Assembly (NCBI GenBank): GCA_046309355.1
Contig: JBKCPL010000020.1
Coordinates: 1 to 35,079, forward strand
Source: CAYSBE01 sp046309355
GTDB taxonomy: Bacteria; Bacteroidota; Bacteroidia; UKL13-3
DNA length: 35,079 nt
Reading direction: 5' to 3'
Below, piece after piece: positions 6,202 through 15,187 of the stretch. The notes under the pieces were generated by a model. It was not told the origin of the DNA. It made no database searches and saw nothing but the letters and a program-made list of their open reading frames with translations. The position numbers and the translations under genes were made by a program. The stretch's first letter is position 1. Every line of letters begins with the position of its first letter.

Positions 6202-8769
6202 ATGCATATTTTCAACCGTACACGCATTTTTGCTTTTACAGCCATCACCCTTTTTTGCAGCCACGCTGCTTTTGCCAAGAAAAAACCAGCCGAACAACCG
6301 AAGTCGGTCGAAAAAAAATCGAATACATTTCAGGACAAAGTGAAATCGTGCAAAAAGTTGCCCGGACTTTTTACCCTCTACCGCGATACGGCAAATGGGT
6401 CTGTATACATGGTTATAACCAAACAGCAGCTTAACCAAACGTATATTTATTTTTCATACACCGAAAATGGCGTAGTTGGTGCCGGGCATTTCAGAGGCAG
6501 TTTTCGCGACAATATGGTATTTACCATTCAGCGCTACTACGACCGTATTGAATTTGTTAAACAGAATACCGGATTTTACTTTGACACAGCCAATGCCATT
6601 AGCAAGGCCGCCAATGCCAACATAAGCAACTCCATCGTAGTAAGCCAAAAAATAGTGGGCGAAGAAGGGGACAATATGTTGCTTGACGGAAATGCGATAT
6701 TTCTTTCTGAAAACATGTCGCAGATTAAGCCCACACCTTTCCCATCGCCAATGGGCAGTATGAGTTTACTGGGTATGCTCAGCAAAGACAAAACCAAATT
6801 TGTAAAACTGCGCAACTACGAAAACAATACAGACGTATTGGTAGATTATGTGTACGACAATGCAGCGCCCATGTTATCGGGCGGACGTGATGTAACTGAC
6901 CCGCGTTCCATAACCATTACCTATCAGCACACATTTATTAAGGCACCCGAAACCGTTATGACTGCACGGAAAGACGATCAGCGTGTCGGATTTTTCGGGC
7001 AGCAGGTAAACGATATGACCACTACTGAAGCTGTCGCATACAAAGATGTTATTCACCGCTGGAGACTGGAGAAAAAAGATAAAAATGCAGCACTTTCCGA
7101 GCCGGTAAAACCCATCACGTGGTGGATTGAAAATACCACTCCGCGCGAGTTTCGTTCAATAATACAGGCAGCAGGCTTGCAGTGGAACCTGGCTTTTGAA
7201 AAAGCAGGATTTAAAAATGCCGTTGTTGTGTTGGAGCAACCCGATACCGCAACCTGGGATGCGGGAGATATTGGGTACAATGTGTTGCGCTGGACATCTT
7301 CGCCCAATCCTCCGTTTGGCGGTTACGGCCCCAGTTTTGTTGACCCACGCAGCGGTGAAATTCTTGGTGCGGATATCATGCTTGAGTACATATTTGTAAC
7401 CAACCGCATCAATCAGGAGAAATTATTTGAAGCCGTTCCTTCATCGTACAAAAAACAATCCAGCGAGCTGGCTGCTAGCGAGCCTACACCCATGCAAGCG
7501 TGCGAAGCAGGTCACCATGTGCACATGAGTTCGTTGTTCGGTGGTCAGATACTGGAAATGCGCGGTTTGTCTGAACTGGAAAAACGGGATTACATGAAGC
7601 AGTCGCTCTACTACCTCATTCTGCACGAAATGGGTCATACCCTTGGCCTGATGCATAACATGAGAGCTAGTCAGATGTGGAATCCACAGCAGGCACATGA
7701 TAAAATGCTGACCGCACAATACGGCCTCACCGCTTCTGTAATGGATTATCCGGCTGTGAACGTGGCCTTGGATAAAACCAAACAGGGCGATTATTTCACT
7801 ACTCGTCCCGGTCCGTATGATGAATGGGCCATTGAGTATGGCTACAGCGAGGCCTTGGCCGACACTGAAAAAGAAAATGAGCGTTTGGAAAATATCCTGA
7901 AAAGGTCATCGGATCCGAAGTTGATATTTGGAAATGATGCCGATGATATGCGTTCGCCAGGCAAGGGCATAGATCCGCGTGTAAACATCAATGATTTTAG
8001 CAGCGATGTTATATCGTACAGCGTTGACCGCATAAAACTCATCAATCGCATGCTGCCCGAATTGCCAAACCGATACCTGAAACCCGGCAAAAGCAATCAG
8101 GAATTTAAGCAGGCCTACGGTATTTCAATGACTGAAATGATGAACGCCACACAAGCCATTTCGAGGTACATAGGTGGTGTGTATGTAGACAGAAACATGG
8201 AAGGTAAACAGGCTTACACGCCTGTGCCGCTAGCCGATCAAAAACGAGCTATGCAGGCACTTTCACAGCATTTATACAGCCCATCATCAATGAAAGCTGC
8301 CGAAGGGCTTTACAAAAACCTGCAAAGCCAGCGCAGGGGTTTTAACTTCTTTTCAGGCGGTGAAGACCCGCGTATACATGACCGAGTACTTACCATACAA
8401 CTGATGGTTATGGATCATTTGCTGGCTTCGTCAACCCTGAAGCGTATGACCGACAGCAGGCTTTACGGAAATCAGTATTCGGTGATGGATATGATGACCG
8501 ACCTGACAGCTGCATGTTTTCGTGAAGACCTAGCCGGTGCAGTCAACACATTCAGGCAAAATTTGCAGGTACAGTATGTAAAAGAATTGTGCGAGATAGT
8601 GAAGCCCAAAACACCATTTTCATCGTATGACAATGTTGCTCGTTCGGCAGCTATCGGGCAGTTGAAAAGCGTTCGCACCATGATGGCTACACCGGCAGCC
8701 TCGCCCGAAGTAAAGGCTCACCGCGACCACCTACTCTTGCTGATTGACGAAGTTTTTGCGAAGAAATAA
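6202..8769 (+). CDS. Secreted zinc-dependent metalloprotease (DUF5117/DUF5118 type)
   Basis: An 855-residue protein with a cleavable signal peptide (RIFAFTAITLFCSHAAFA). The zinc-binding motif HEMGHTLGLMH lies at residues 475-485, with H475, H479 and H485 as ligands and E476 as the catalytic base, followed by SVMDYPAVN as the methionine turn, the arrangement of met-zincins. The N-terminal third (from about residue 40) matches the DUF5117/5118 segments that precede the peptidase domain in this Bacteroidota family, which is often annotated simply as zinc-dependent metalloprotease. No T9SS tail or lipobox is present, so it probably stays in the periplasm. It lies 37 nt after the hydrolase gene on the same strand and may share its transcript. 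Natural substrates of the family are not well established. Confidence 0.92.
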   Translation: MHIFNRTRIFAFTAITLFCSHAAFAKKKPAEQPKSVEKKSNTFQDKVKSCKKLPGLFTLYRDTANGSVYMVITKQQLNQTYIYFSYTENGVVGAGHFRGSFRDNMVFTIQRYYDRIEFVKQNTGFYFDTANAISKAANANISNSIVVSQKIVGEEGDNMLLDGNAIFLSENMSQIKPTPFPSPMGSMSLLGMLSKDKTKFVKLRNYENNTDVLVDYVYDNAAPMLSGGRDVTDPRSITITYQHTFIKAPETVMTARKDDQRVGFFGQQVNDMTTTEAVAYKDVIHRWRLEKKDKNAALSEPVKPITWWIENTTPREFRSIIQAAGLQWNLAFEKAGFKNAVVVLEQPDTATWDAGDIGYNVLRWTSSPNPPFGGYGPSFVDPRSGEILGADIMLEYIFVTNRINQEKLFEAVPSSYKKQSSELAASEPTPMQACEAGHHVHMSSLFGGQILEMRGLSELEKRDYMKQSLYYLILHEMGHTLGLMHNMRASQMWNPQQAHDKMLTAQYGLTASVMDYPAVNVALDKTKQGDYFTTRPGPYDEWAIEYGYSEALADTEKENERLENILKRSSDPKLIFGNDADDMRSPGKGIDPRVNINDFSSDVISYSVDRIKLINRMLPELPNRYLKPGKSNQEFKQAYGISMTEMMNATQAISRYIGGVYVDRNMEGKQAYTPVPLADQKRAMQALSQHLYSPSSMKAAEGLYKNLQSQRRGFNFFSGGEDPRIHDRVLTIQLMVMDHLLASSTLKRMTDSRLYGNQYSVMDMMTDLTAACFREDLAGAVNTFRQNLQVQYVKELCEIVKPKTPFSSYDNVARSAAIGQLKSVRTMMATPAASPEVKAHRDHLLLLIDEVFAKK

Positions 8770-8834
8770 GCACGCCATAAGCTAACGTAATCATGCTGTT
8801 TGGCTGTTAGGCTTACCGGCAAACGGATAATAAT

Positions 8835-8863
8835 ATCCACAAAGTGTGCTGTAATCTGTGGAT
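8835..8863. repeat. Inverted repeat with DnaA-box-like arms upstream of parE
   Basis: ATCCACA (8835-8841) and TGTGGAT (8857-8863) are exact inverted copies separated by 15 nt. Each arm resembles the DnaA box TTATCCACA (the extended arms read ATATCCACA and, on the other strand, TAATCCACA). It lies 56 nt before the parE ATG, where it could be an operator. Otherwise the 8770-8918 gap holds nothing I recognise. Confidence 0.45.
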
Positions 8864-8903
8864 TACGAGTAGCATATTCAGTTTAATTTCACGGCTTAAT
8901 TCA

Positions 8904-8909
8904 GAGGAG
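8904..8909 (+). promoter_or_regulatory. Shine-Dalgarno-like site of parE
   Basis: GAGGAG precedes the ATG at 8919 by 9 nt. Such strong sites are uncommon in this phylum; it supports starting parE at 8919 rather than at the upstream in-frame codon at 8844. Confidence 0.6.
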
Positions 8910-8918
8910 AAACAGTGC

Positions 8919-10799
8919 ATGAGCGCTAAAGAAACTAAAGTAGTGTATGACGAAAGCAGCATTCGGTCGCTCGACTGGCGTGAGCATATACGCCTGCGGC
9001 CGGGCATGTACATTGGTAAGCTGGGCGATGGCTCCGCTCCCGATGACGGTATTTACGTATTGCTCAAAGAAGTGCTGGACAACAGCATTGATGAGCACGT
9101 AATGGGCCACGGTAAAACAATTGATATAAAAATTGACGAGAACGGAACCGTATTTGTGCGCGACTATGGCCGCGGAATTCCGTTGGGCAAAGTGGTGGAC
9201 GTAGTAAGTAAAATCAATACCGGTGGTAAATACGACAGCAAAGCGTTTCAGAAATCAGTGGGATTGAATGGTGTAGGAACAAAAGCAGTAAATGCACTGG
9301 CCGTTTATTTCAAAGTGCAGTCGTTCAGAGATGGCAAATCGGTAGCTGCTGAGTTTACTAAAGGCGAACTGGTAAAAGAAGGAAAGCAAACACAAACTCT
9401 TGAGCCGGATGGAACAGCCGTGTGGTTTACTCCCGATGATTCGGTGTTTAAAAACTACCACTTTATTCCCGAATACATTGAAAACATGTTGTGGAATTAT
9501 GCCTACCTGAATTCAGGTTTAACCATACACTACAACGACAAAAAATTCTATTCAAAAGATGGCTTGCTGGATTTGCTTAAACGCAAAACCAATGAAGAAC
9601 ATATTCGCTATCCCATTATACACCTGAAAGGCGAAGATGCGGAAGTAGCCATTACGCACGAAAATCAGTATGGCGAAGAATATTACTCGTTTGTAAACGG
9701 ACAGCACACCACGCAGGGCGGCACCCACTTGCTGGCATTTCGTGAGGCGTATGCCAAAACCATACGCGAGTTTTACAAAAAGGAATTCGACCTGGCCGAC
9801 ATTCGCGCTTCCATAGTTGCAGCGGTGAGCGTGCGCGTACAGGAACCCGTGTTCGAGTCGCAAACGAAAACAAAATTGGGTTCAGTAAACATGGCTCCCG
9901 ATGGACCTACCGTAAAACAGCACATTATTGATTTTCTGAAAAAAGCGCTGGACGATTACTTGCATAAGCACCCGCAAACAGCCGATGCCTTGTTGAAGAG
10001 AATCATGCAAAGCGAACGTGAACGCAAGGAAATGGCCGGTATAAAAAAACTGGCCAACGAGCGAGCGAAAAAAGCGGCTGTGCACAATAAAAAGCTACGC
10101 GATTGCCGCTACCACTACGATGATGAAAAAGCGGAAAGACGCCACGATTCCACTCTGTTTATTACCGAGGGCGATTCGGCCAGTGGCTCTATTACCAAAA
10201 GCCGCGAAGTAGAAACACAAGCCGTATTCAGTTTACGCGGTAAGCCACTGAACTGTTACGGACTCACCAAAAAAGTAGTGTACGAAAACGAAGAATTTAA
10301 TTTGCTTCAGCATGCCCTTAACATTGAAGAAGGTATGGAAGGACTGCGCTACAACCGCATTGTGATAGCTACCGATGCCGATGTGGATGGCATGCACATT
10401 CGCCTGCTCATGCTTACATTCTTCCTGCAGTTTTTTCCCGATTTGGTAAAGAACGGACACGTATACATTTTGGAAACGCCCCTGTTTCGTGTGCGCAATA
10501 AGCAGCAAACCATATACTGCTACAGCGAAGAAGAAAAGCAACGTGCTATGGCCAAGCTGGGTGCCAGGCCTGAGATAACCCGATTCAAAGGTTTGGGAGA
10601 AATATCACCCGAAGAATTTGGATTGTTTATTGGTGAAGATATGCGCCTGCAGCCCGTGATTCTTCGTCAGGATACACCTATTCCCAAACTGCTTGAATAC
10701 TTTATGGGCAAAAACACCATCGACCGCCAGAACTTCATTATCGAGAACCTGAAAATTGAAAAGGATTTGGTGGAAGCAAAAGAGGAGGAAGTGGTGTGA
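8919..10799 (+). CDS. parE: DNA topoisomerase IV subunit B
   Basis: A 626-residue type IIA topoisomerase ATPase subunit. The GHKL ATPase domain shows KEVLDNSIDEH (residues 50-60, catalytic E51), DYGRGIP (82-88) and GLNGVGTKAVNAL (115-127); the QTK loop appears as SQTKTKLGS. The TOPRIM domain has EGDSASGS starting at E417 and DADVDG at 486-491 for magnesium, then RFKGLGE. With ParC it forms the heterotetramer that passes one DNA duplex through another to unlink daughter chromosomes and relax supercoils. Being directly followed by a GyrA-family subunit without the gyrase-box motif supports topoisomerase IV over gyrase. The in-frame extension to 8844 is rejected because it has no family similarity and the RBS fits 8919. 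parC follows after 74 nt, so the two form an operon. Confidence 0.95.
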   Translation: MSAKETKVVYDESSIRSLDWREHIRLRPGMYIGKLGDGSAPDDGIYVLLKEVLDNSIDEHVMGHGKTIDIKIDENGTVFVRDYGRGIPLGKVVDVVSKINTGGKYDSKAFQKSVGLNGVGTKAVNALAVYFKVQSFRDGKSVAAEFTKGELVKEGKQTQTLEPDGTAVWFTPDDSVFKNYHFIPEYIENMLWNYAYLNSGLTIHYNDKKFYSKDGLLDLLKRKTNEEHIRYPIIHLKGEDAEVAITHENQYGEEYYSFVNGQHTTQGGTHLLAFREAYAKTIREFYKKEFDLADIRASIVAAVSVRVQEPVFESQTKTKLGSVNMAPDGPTVKQHIIDFLKKALDDYLHKHPQTADALLKRIMQSERERKEMAGIKKLANERAKKAAVHNKKLRDCRYHYDDEKAERRHDSTLFITEGDSASGSITKSREVETQAVFSLRGKPLNCYGLTKKVVYENEEFNLLQHALNIEEGMEGLRYNRIVIATDADVDGMHIRLLMLTFFLQFFPDLVKNGHVYILETPLFRVRNKQQTIYCYSEEEKQRAMAKLGARPEITRFKGLGEISPEEFGLFIGEDMRLQPVILRQDTPIPKLLEYFMGKNTIDRQNFIIENLKIEKDLVEAKEEEVV

Positions 10800-10873
10800 G
10801 GGGAATAAGGAAGAAAACAGAGGCAAGAGGTGAATACTTTTAGAAGGTAAAAAATACAGAAGCTGATATAAAG

Positions 10874-13588
10874 ATGTCGGACGAGAACAACGAAATAAAA
10901 AACACTAACCACCACGGGATGCAGAACGTAATTCCGGTGACAGGTTTGTACGAAAACTGGTTTCTGGATTATGCTTCATACGTAATTCTGGAACGTGCAG
11001 TGCCAGCTGTAAATGACGGCCTCAAGCCCGTGCAGCGAAGGATACTGCACGCCATGAAAGAAATGGATGATGGCCGCTTCAATAAAGCTGCCAACATTAT
11101 TGGTCAAACCATGCAGTATCACCCGCATGGAGATGCAGCTATTGGCGATGCCATGGTTGGACTAGGGCAAAAAGATCTGCTGATCGAAACGCAGGGAAAC
11201 TGGGGCGATGTGCGCACGGGTGATGCCGCTGCTGCACCGCGTTATATAGAGGCGCGTTTATCCAAATTTGCGCTGGAGGTAGCCTTTAATGCACAAACTA
11301 CCGCCTGGCAGGCCTCGTATGACGGCCGCAAAAAAGAACCGGTTACACTGCCTATGAAGTTTCCGCTGCTGGTAGCACAGGGGGTTGAAGGTATTGCTGT
11401 TGGCCTTGCTACTAAAATTCTGCCACACAATTTTTGTGAAATTCTCAGGGCTGCTATTGACTGTACTAAGGGCAAAACATTTGAGCTGTATCCTGACTTT
11501 GCTACGGGAGGAATGGTGGATGTAACCAACTACAACAAAGGAGCCAAAGGCGGCAAAGTGCGTGTTCGGGCAAAGATTGAAGAGGCCGATAAGAAAACTC
11601 TAATTGTACGCGATATCCCTTTCGGAACCACCACTACCTCTGTAATTGATTCTATCGTAAAAGCCAACGATAATGGCAAAATCAAAATAAAAAAGGTCAT
11701 TGACAATACAGCAAAAGACGTAGAAATAGAAATACAACTGGCTCCGGGAGTGTCGCCCGATATTACCATGGATGCGCTGTATGCGTTTACAGATTGCGAA
11801 GTTTCCATATCGCCCAATGCGTGTGTGATTGTTAATGAAAAACCCATTTTTACCGATGTAGCTGAATTGCTCAGGCTTTCGGTTGAGTACACACGTGAGC
11901 TGTTAAAGCGTGAACTCGAAATACGAAAAGGCGAACTGGATGAGCAGTGGCATTTTTCATCGCTCGAAAAAATATTTATTGAGAAAAGAATTTACCGCGA
12001 CATAGAAGAATGCGAAACATTTGAAGCGGTGATTGATACCATCTTCAAGGGAATGAACAAGTACAAGAAGATGTTCAGGCGCGAGATTACTGAAGACGAT
12101 ATATTAAAACTCACCGAAATAAAAATCAAACGCATTTCGAAATACGATTCGTTTAAGGCCGATGATGTGATGCGCAGGATTGAAGAAGAACTGAAACAGG
12201 TGCAAAATGATTTGGATAACCTGAAAGCCTATCAGGTGAAGTACTATGAAAACCTGCTGAAGAAATATGGTAAAGGCCGCGAACGCAAAACCGAAATTAA
12301 ATTGTTTGATACCATACAAGCAAATCAGGTAGCGATTGCGAATAAGAAACTTTATGTAAACCGTGCTGAAGGATTTGTGGGCATAGGCAATGCCATGAAA
12401 AACGATGAGTACATCACCGATTGTTCAGATATTGACGATATTATCATATTCCGCAAAGACGGAAAGATGCAGGTAAGCAAGGTTCAGGATAAATTTTTTG
12501 CTGGCAAAGACATCATATATGTTGATGTATTTAGGAAGAATGACGAACGCAAAATTTACAACATGATTTATCTGGATGGCAAAACCAAAACCAGCTATGC
12601 CAAGCGATTTGCTGTGTTGGGTATTACCCGCGATAAAGAATACGATTTAACGGCAGGCACGCCAAACAGTAAAGTGCTGTATTTTACGGCTAATCCAAAC
12701 AGTGAAGCAGAATTGGTTGAGGTTACCCTAAGCCCGATGTCGCACGCACGTAAGCTTACATTCGATTTTAATTTTGCGGAACTGGCCATCAAAGGGCGTC
12801 AGGTGTTGGGCAATATCGTTTCCAAATACCTGATTAAATCCATCAAGCTGAAAGCCAAAGGAGGTTCAACACTGGGTGGACGTAAAATATGGTACGATGA
12901 TGTGCTGGGAAGATTAAATGTAGATGACCGCGGAACGTATCTGGGCGAGTTTGATAGCAACGATCAGATTATAGTATTTTACAAAGACGGCCATTACGAA
13001 CTCACAAATTTTGACCTCACCAATCATTACGAAGCGGAGCAGGTGGTGTACATCACCAAATTTAAACCGAAGCGAGCTGTAAGCATTATTTACCATAACG
13101 AGAAAGAGAAATCCATTATGGTGAAACGCTTCCTTATCGAAACGCTGACCATCAACAAAAAATTCCTGTGCCTACCCGAGGGCGATAAAAACCGGTTAAT
13201 TATGGCTACTGATCAGTTATCGCCAGTAGTAGTATGGGAAAAGGGTGGAGGTAAGAAGAAAGAGTTGCTCAGCGAAGAAACACTTAACCTGTCTGAATTC
13301 ATTGAAGTAAAAGGGTGGAAAACGATTGGAAACAAGTTAGTTTCAGCGAAAGAGTTTGTGAGTGTAGTTATACTGCCACCCGACCCCGATACGGAGATAG
13401 AAGAAACTATTAAAGAAGATACTGCAGTAAATGAATCGCAGCAAATGTTGCTGGTGAACGAAGATTTGCTGAAAGAAGAAGAAGAGCGGGTAAAACGGCT
13501 GCTGGCAGATGAGCCTGAATCTCCTTCGCAAAAATCGAAACCGAAGAACAAAACAGCACCCAAACCCGACCAACCGAAGTTGTTTTAA
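10874..13588 (+). CDS. parC: DNA topoisomerase IV subunit A
   Basis: A 904-residue DNA-cleaving subunit. The winged-helix core has ERAVPAVNDGLKPVQRRIL (40-57), HPHGDAAIGD (83-92) and APRYIEARLSK, with Y124 as the tyrosine that forms the covalent link to DNA. A coiled-coil stretch follows (about 400-470), then the beta-pinwheel C-terminal domain. The gyrase box QRRGGKG is absent; the corresponding area reads KGGSTLGGRKIW, which points to topoisomerase IV. The tail beyond residue 850 is acidic (EIEETIKEDT, NEDLLKEEEERVK) and then Lys/Pro-rich. The position matching Ser83 of E. coli GyrA is A88, while the Asp87 position is D92; this is usual for Bacteroidota ParC as I remember it. The gene follows parE in the same operon. 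Confidence 0.95.
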   Translation: MSDENNEIKNTNHHGMQNVIPVTGLYENWFLDYASYVILERAVPAVNDGLKPVQRRILHAMKEMDDGRFNKAANIIGQTMQYHPHGDAAIGDAMVGLGQKDLLIETQGNWGDVRTGDAAAAPRYIEARLSKFALEVAFNAQTTAWQASYDGRKKEPVTLPMKFPLLVAQGVEGIAVGLATKILPHNFCEILRAAIDCTKGKTFELYPDFATGGMVDVTNYNKGAKGGKVRVRAKIEEADKKTLIVRDIPFGTTTTSVIDSIVKANDNGKIKIKKVIDNTAKDVEIEIQLAPGVSPDITMDALYAFTDCEVSISPNACVIVNEKPIFTDVAELLRLSVEYTRELLKRELEIRKGELDEQWHFSSLEKIFIEKRIYRDIEECETFEAVIDTIFKGMNKYKKMFRREITEDDILKLTEIKIKRISKYDSFKADDVMRRIEEELKQVQNDLDNLKAYQVKYYENLLKKYGKGRERKTEIKLFDTIQANQVAIANKKLYVNRAEGFVGIGNAMKNDEYITDCSDIDDIIIFRKDGKMQVSKVQDKFFAGKDIIYVDVFRKNDERKIYNMIYLDGKTKTSYAKRFAVLGITRDKEYDLTAGTPNSKVLYFTANPNSEAELVEVTLSPMSHARKLTFDFNFAELAIKGRQVLGNIVSKYLIKSIKLKAKGGSTLGGRKIWYDDVLGRLNVDDRGTYLGEFDSNDQIIVFYKDGHYELTNFDLTNHYEAEQVVYITKFKPKRAVSIIYHNEKEKSIMVKRFLIETLTINKKFLCLPEGDKNRLIMATDQLSPVVVWEKGGGKKKELLSEETLNLSEFIEVKGWKTIGNKLVSAKEFVSVVILPPDPDTEIEETIKEDTAVNESQQMLLVNEDLLKEEEERVKRLLADEPESPSQKSKPKNKTAPKPDQPKLF

Positions 13589-13675
13589 TTTATAAGAAAG
13601 AAAACGATTCAATAAACGGCTTAATACGTGTGAATTTACACCTGCCTCCATTCATATGTTCCGTTTTTAACCGTT

Positions 13676-14065
13676 TCAGAAATTGGTATTAAATAGGATA
13701 TCATCCGAATTATCGCTAAAATTAGAATAATCGGATACTATTTCCTCGCCTATCTGAATGTCAACAAGAGCATACGTTCTATTTGAATCTAATGGATCCA
13801 GGGTATTTGGGTTTTCTGAATGGTTAAAAAATTTAGCATTATCTACACATAGGTAGTAAGTTCCTCGGTATTTAAAGGAGTATTTAAAAATAAATTCTTT
13901 TGTTAATTCATCCATTTGAAGGATATCACTTTCAGCATAACTTCTATCAATTCGTGGGTCGAACTCCCAAATTAATTTACCCTTAGGTATGAATTCACCA
14001 GCAAAACAGCCAAGACCGGCTTGTGGAATTTTACTCTCTGCAATATAGGTTTTAACTTTTAACAT
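13676..14065 (-). CDS. Small SET-domain protein
   Basis: A 129-residue protein consisting of a single SET domain, the fold of lysine methyltransferases that use S-adenosylmethionine. Visible motifs are AGLGCFAGEFIPKG (16-29), the pseudoknot motif FFNHSENPN (79-87) with NHS, and IGEEIVSDYS (105-114), whose tyrosine Y113 matches the catalytic position. There is no pre-SET or post-SET cysteine cluster. Stand-alone bacterial SET proteins of this size exist; their substrates are mostly unknown. Six full lines of this gene gave me about 34 % GC, against about 43 % in a parC line, so the base composition differs from the surroundings and suggests recent arrival. It is convergent with parC (87-nt gap without a clear terminator) and 161 nt downstream of the next leftward gene. 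Confidence 0.85.
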   Translation of the reverse strand: MLKVKTYIAESKIPQAGLGCFAGEFIPKGKLIWEFDPRIDRSYAESDILQMDELTKEFIFKYSFKYRGTYYLCVDNAKFFNHSENPNTLDPLDSNRTYALVDIQIGEEIVSDYSNFSDNSDDILFNTNF

Positions 14066-14226
14066 AGATTGTTTTTTCTTGTTGAAGTTAGAATGCGGAT
14101 TTCACATCCTATACAGGGCTGAAAATGAGTTGTTGTGTGATAAAGCTGCTATGATGTATCTACTTCTGTAAGTATTTAAGATGGATTAGGCGATTTATAA
14201 AGTTAGTGAAGGAACAAGTATATTTA

Positions 14227-14979
14227 CTATTGCCTGATAACTTTACTTATGGTATTGCCATTTTCCGTTTGCAGAATAACCTGATAAACACCTTTAGGCC
14301 AATCAGCCAGCGAAATACTTTCTGTGTACTGATAGTTGTCAGGTTTGCTCAGTACTTTTTCAAATACACATTTTCCTTGTGCATCGTACACAGCTAGTCG
14401 GTTGTTGGTTGTAGTCATACCTGTCAGTTCGATATTCAATACATCGGCTGTTGGGTTAGGATATACGTTAAGCAGTTTGTAAGGTGTCACTTCAAAGCCA
14501 CCGGTGTATGGCAATACTTTAAATGTATAACTTGAACTGGAGTCGATGCGGTAAAAGCTGGTAGATGCAGCCCGAACCCATGAACCTACGTACACTTTTA
14601 TGGGATAGCTACCTACAGCCGATCCGGCTGAATCACTTGTTCCAGCCAGCAATCCACAGCCCAGTGAACCACCCGGCCATGTGCAGCTGGGTATCTGGCA
14701 ATTGAAAAAATAACCCGGAGGTATACCCAAAATGGCCAGCACTTTTGCCGAATCAACCACAGCCGGTACATCGCCTACTATTGTGCTGATAACTGTATCG
14801 CGCGGAACACGAAACGTTAATACCTGAGTGTAATAGTAACCTGCCACCGCAAAGGCAAGAACAGGAGGATAAATATACAATTTGCCAACCGCAGTGTCAG
14901 GCGTGCATATTTGTGCCTGAGCGGCAGGTTGATTCCATAGGGTAAGTGAAACCACTAAAAGCAGTATGTATTTTTTCAT
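14227..14979 (-). CDS. Secreted protein with T9SS C-terminal sorting domain
   Basis: A 250-residue protein. The ATG at 14979 begins a clear signal peptide (KKYILLLVVSLTLWNQPAAQA); upstream in-frame codons up to 15057 lie in the region of the preceding microprotein gene and are rejected. The last 80 residues form a type A T9SS sorting domain: LLNVYPNPTADVLNIEL, a central LAVYDAQGK strand, WPKGVYQVILQTENG and a final KVIRQ. Such domains guide export through the type IX secretion system and are cut off at the cell surface. The middle part (about 25-165) has four cysteines (ICTP, FNCQIPSCTW, LGCGL) and many aromatic and Gly residues, with no family I recognise. The 161-nt gap before the SET gene (14066-14226) has no promoter I can name. 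Confidence 0.85.
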   Translation of the reverse strand: MKKYILLLVVSLTLWNQPAAQAQICTPDTAVGKLYIYPPVLAFAVAGYYYTQVLTFRVPRDTVISTIVGDVPAVVDSAKVLAILGIPPGYFFNCQIPSCTWPGGSLGCGLLAGTSDSAGSAVGSYPIKVYVGSWVRAASTSFYRIDSSSSYTFKVLPYTGGFEVTPYKLLNVYPNPTADVLNIELTGMTTTNNRLAVYDAQGKCVFEKVLSKPDNYQYTESISLADWPKGVYQVILQTENGNTISKVIRQ

Positions 14980-15025
14980 CATATAGGTTTTTGTGTATTC
15001 GAATGTAGGTAAAAATATTGGCAAA

Positions 15026-15187
15026 TTATTTTTCATCGCTGCAGCCACATCCCTCATGTGTACTTTTTATCCATGTTTCATCCGGCATCTCGGTTGGGTT
15101 TTCGGGTGTACACCAGTGGCAGGGTTCGCCTTCGCTGCCATACCCGGTGCCTTCGCAGGCCGGACATATATATCCGCAGGTACTCAT
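15026..15187 (-). CDS. Cysteine-rich 53-residue microprotein coupled to miaA
   Basis: Found by translating the minus strand below the size limit of ORF listings. The 53 codons give a protein starting MSTCGYICPACEGTG and ending GCGCSDEK, then TAA. Seven cysteines lie at residues 4, 8, 11, 23, 26, 47 and 49 and two histidines at 24 and 44. CPACEGTG matches the CxxCxGxG motif of the DnaJ zinc domain, and a second CxxC pair (CHWC) stands 12 residues on, giving a likely four-cysteine zinc ribbon. The ATG overlaps the miaA stop as ATGA, which implies coupled translation and supports a real gene. No signal peptide, so cytosolic. A role in iron-sulfur or zinc handling or as a partner of MiaA is speculation. 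Confidence 0.8.
   Translation of the reverse strand: MSTCGYICPACEGTGYGSEGEPCHWCTPENPTEMPDETWIKSTHEGCGCSDEK

Noticed and set aside
8844..8918. N-terminal extension of the parE frame
   Set aside because: It has no similarity to ParE, and a Shine-Dalgarno-like site fits the ATG at 8919.
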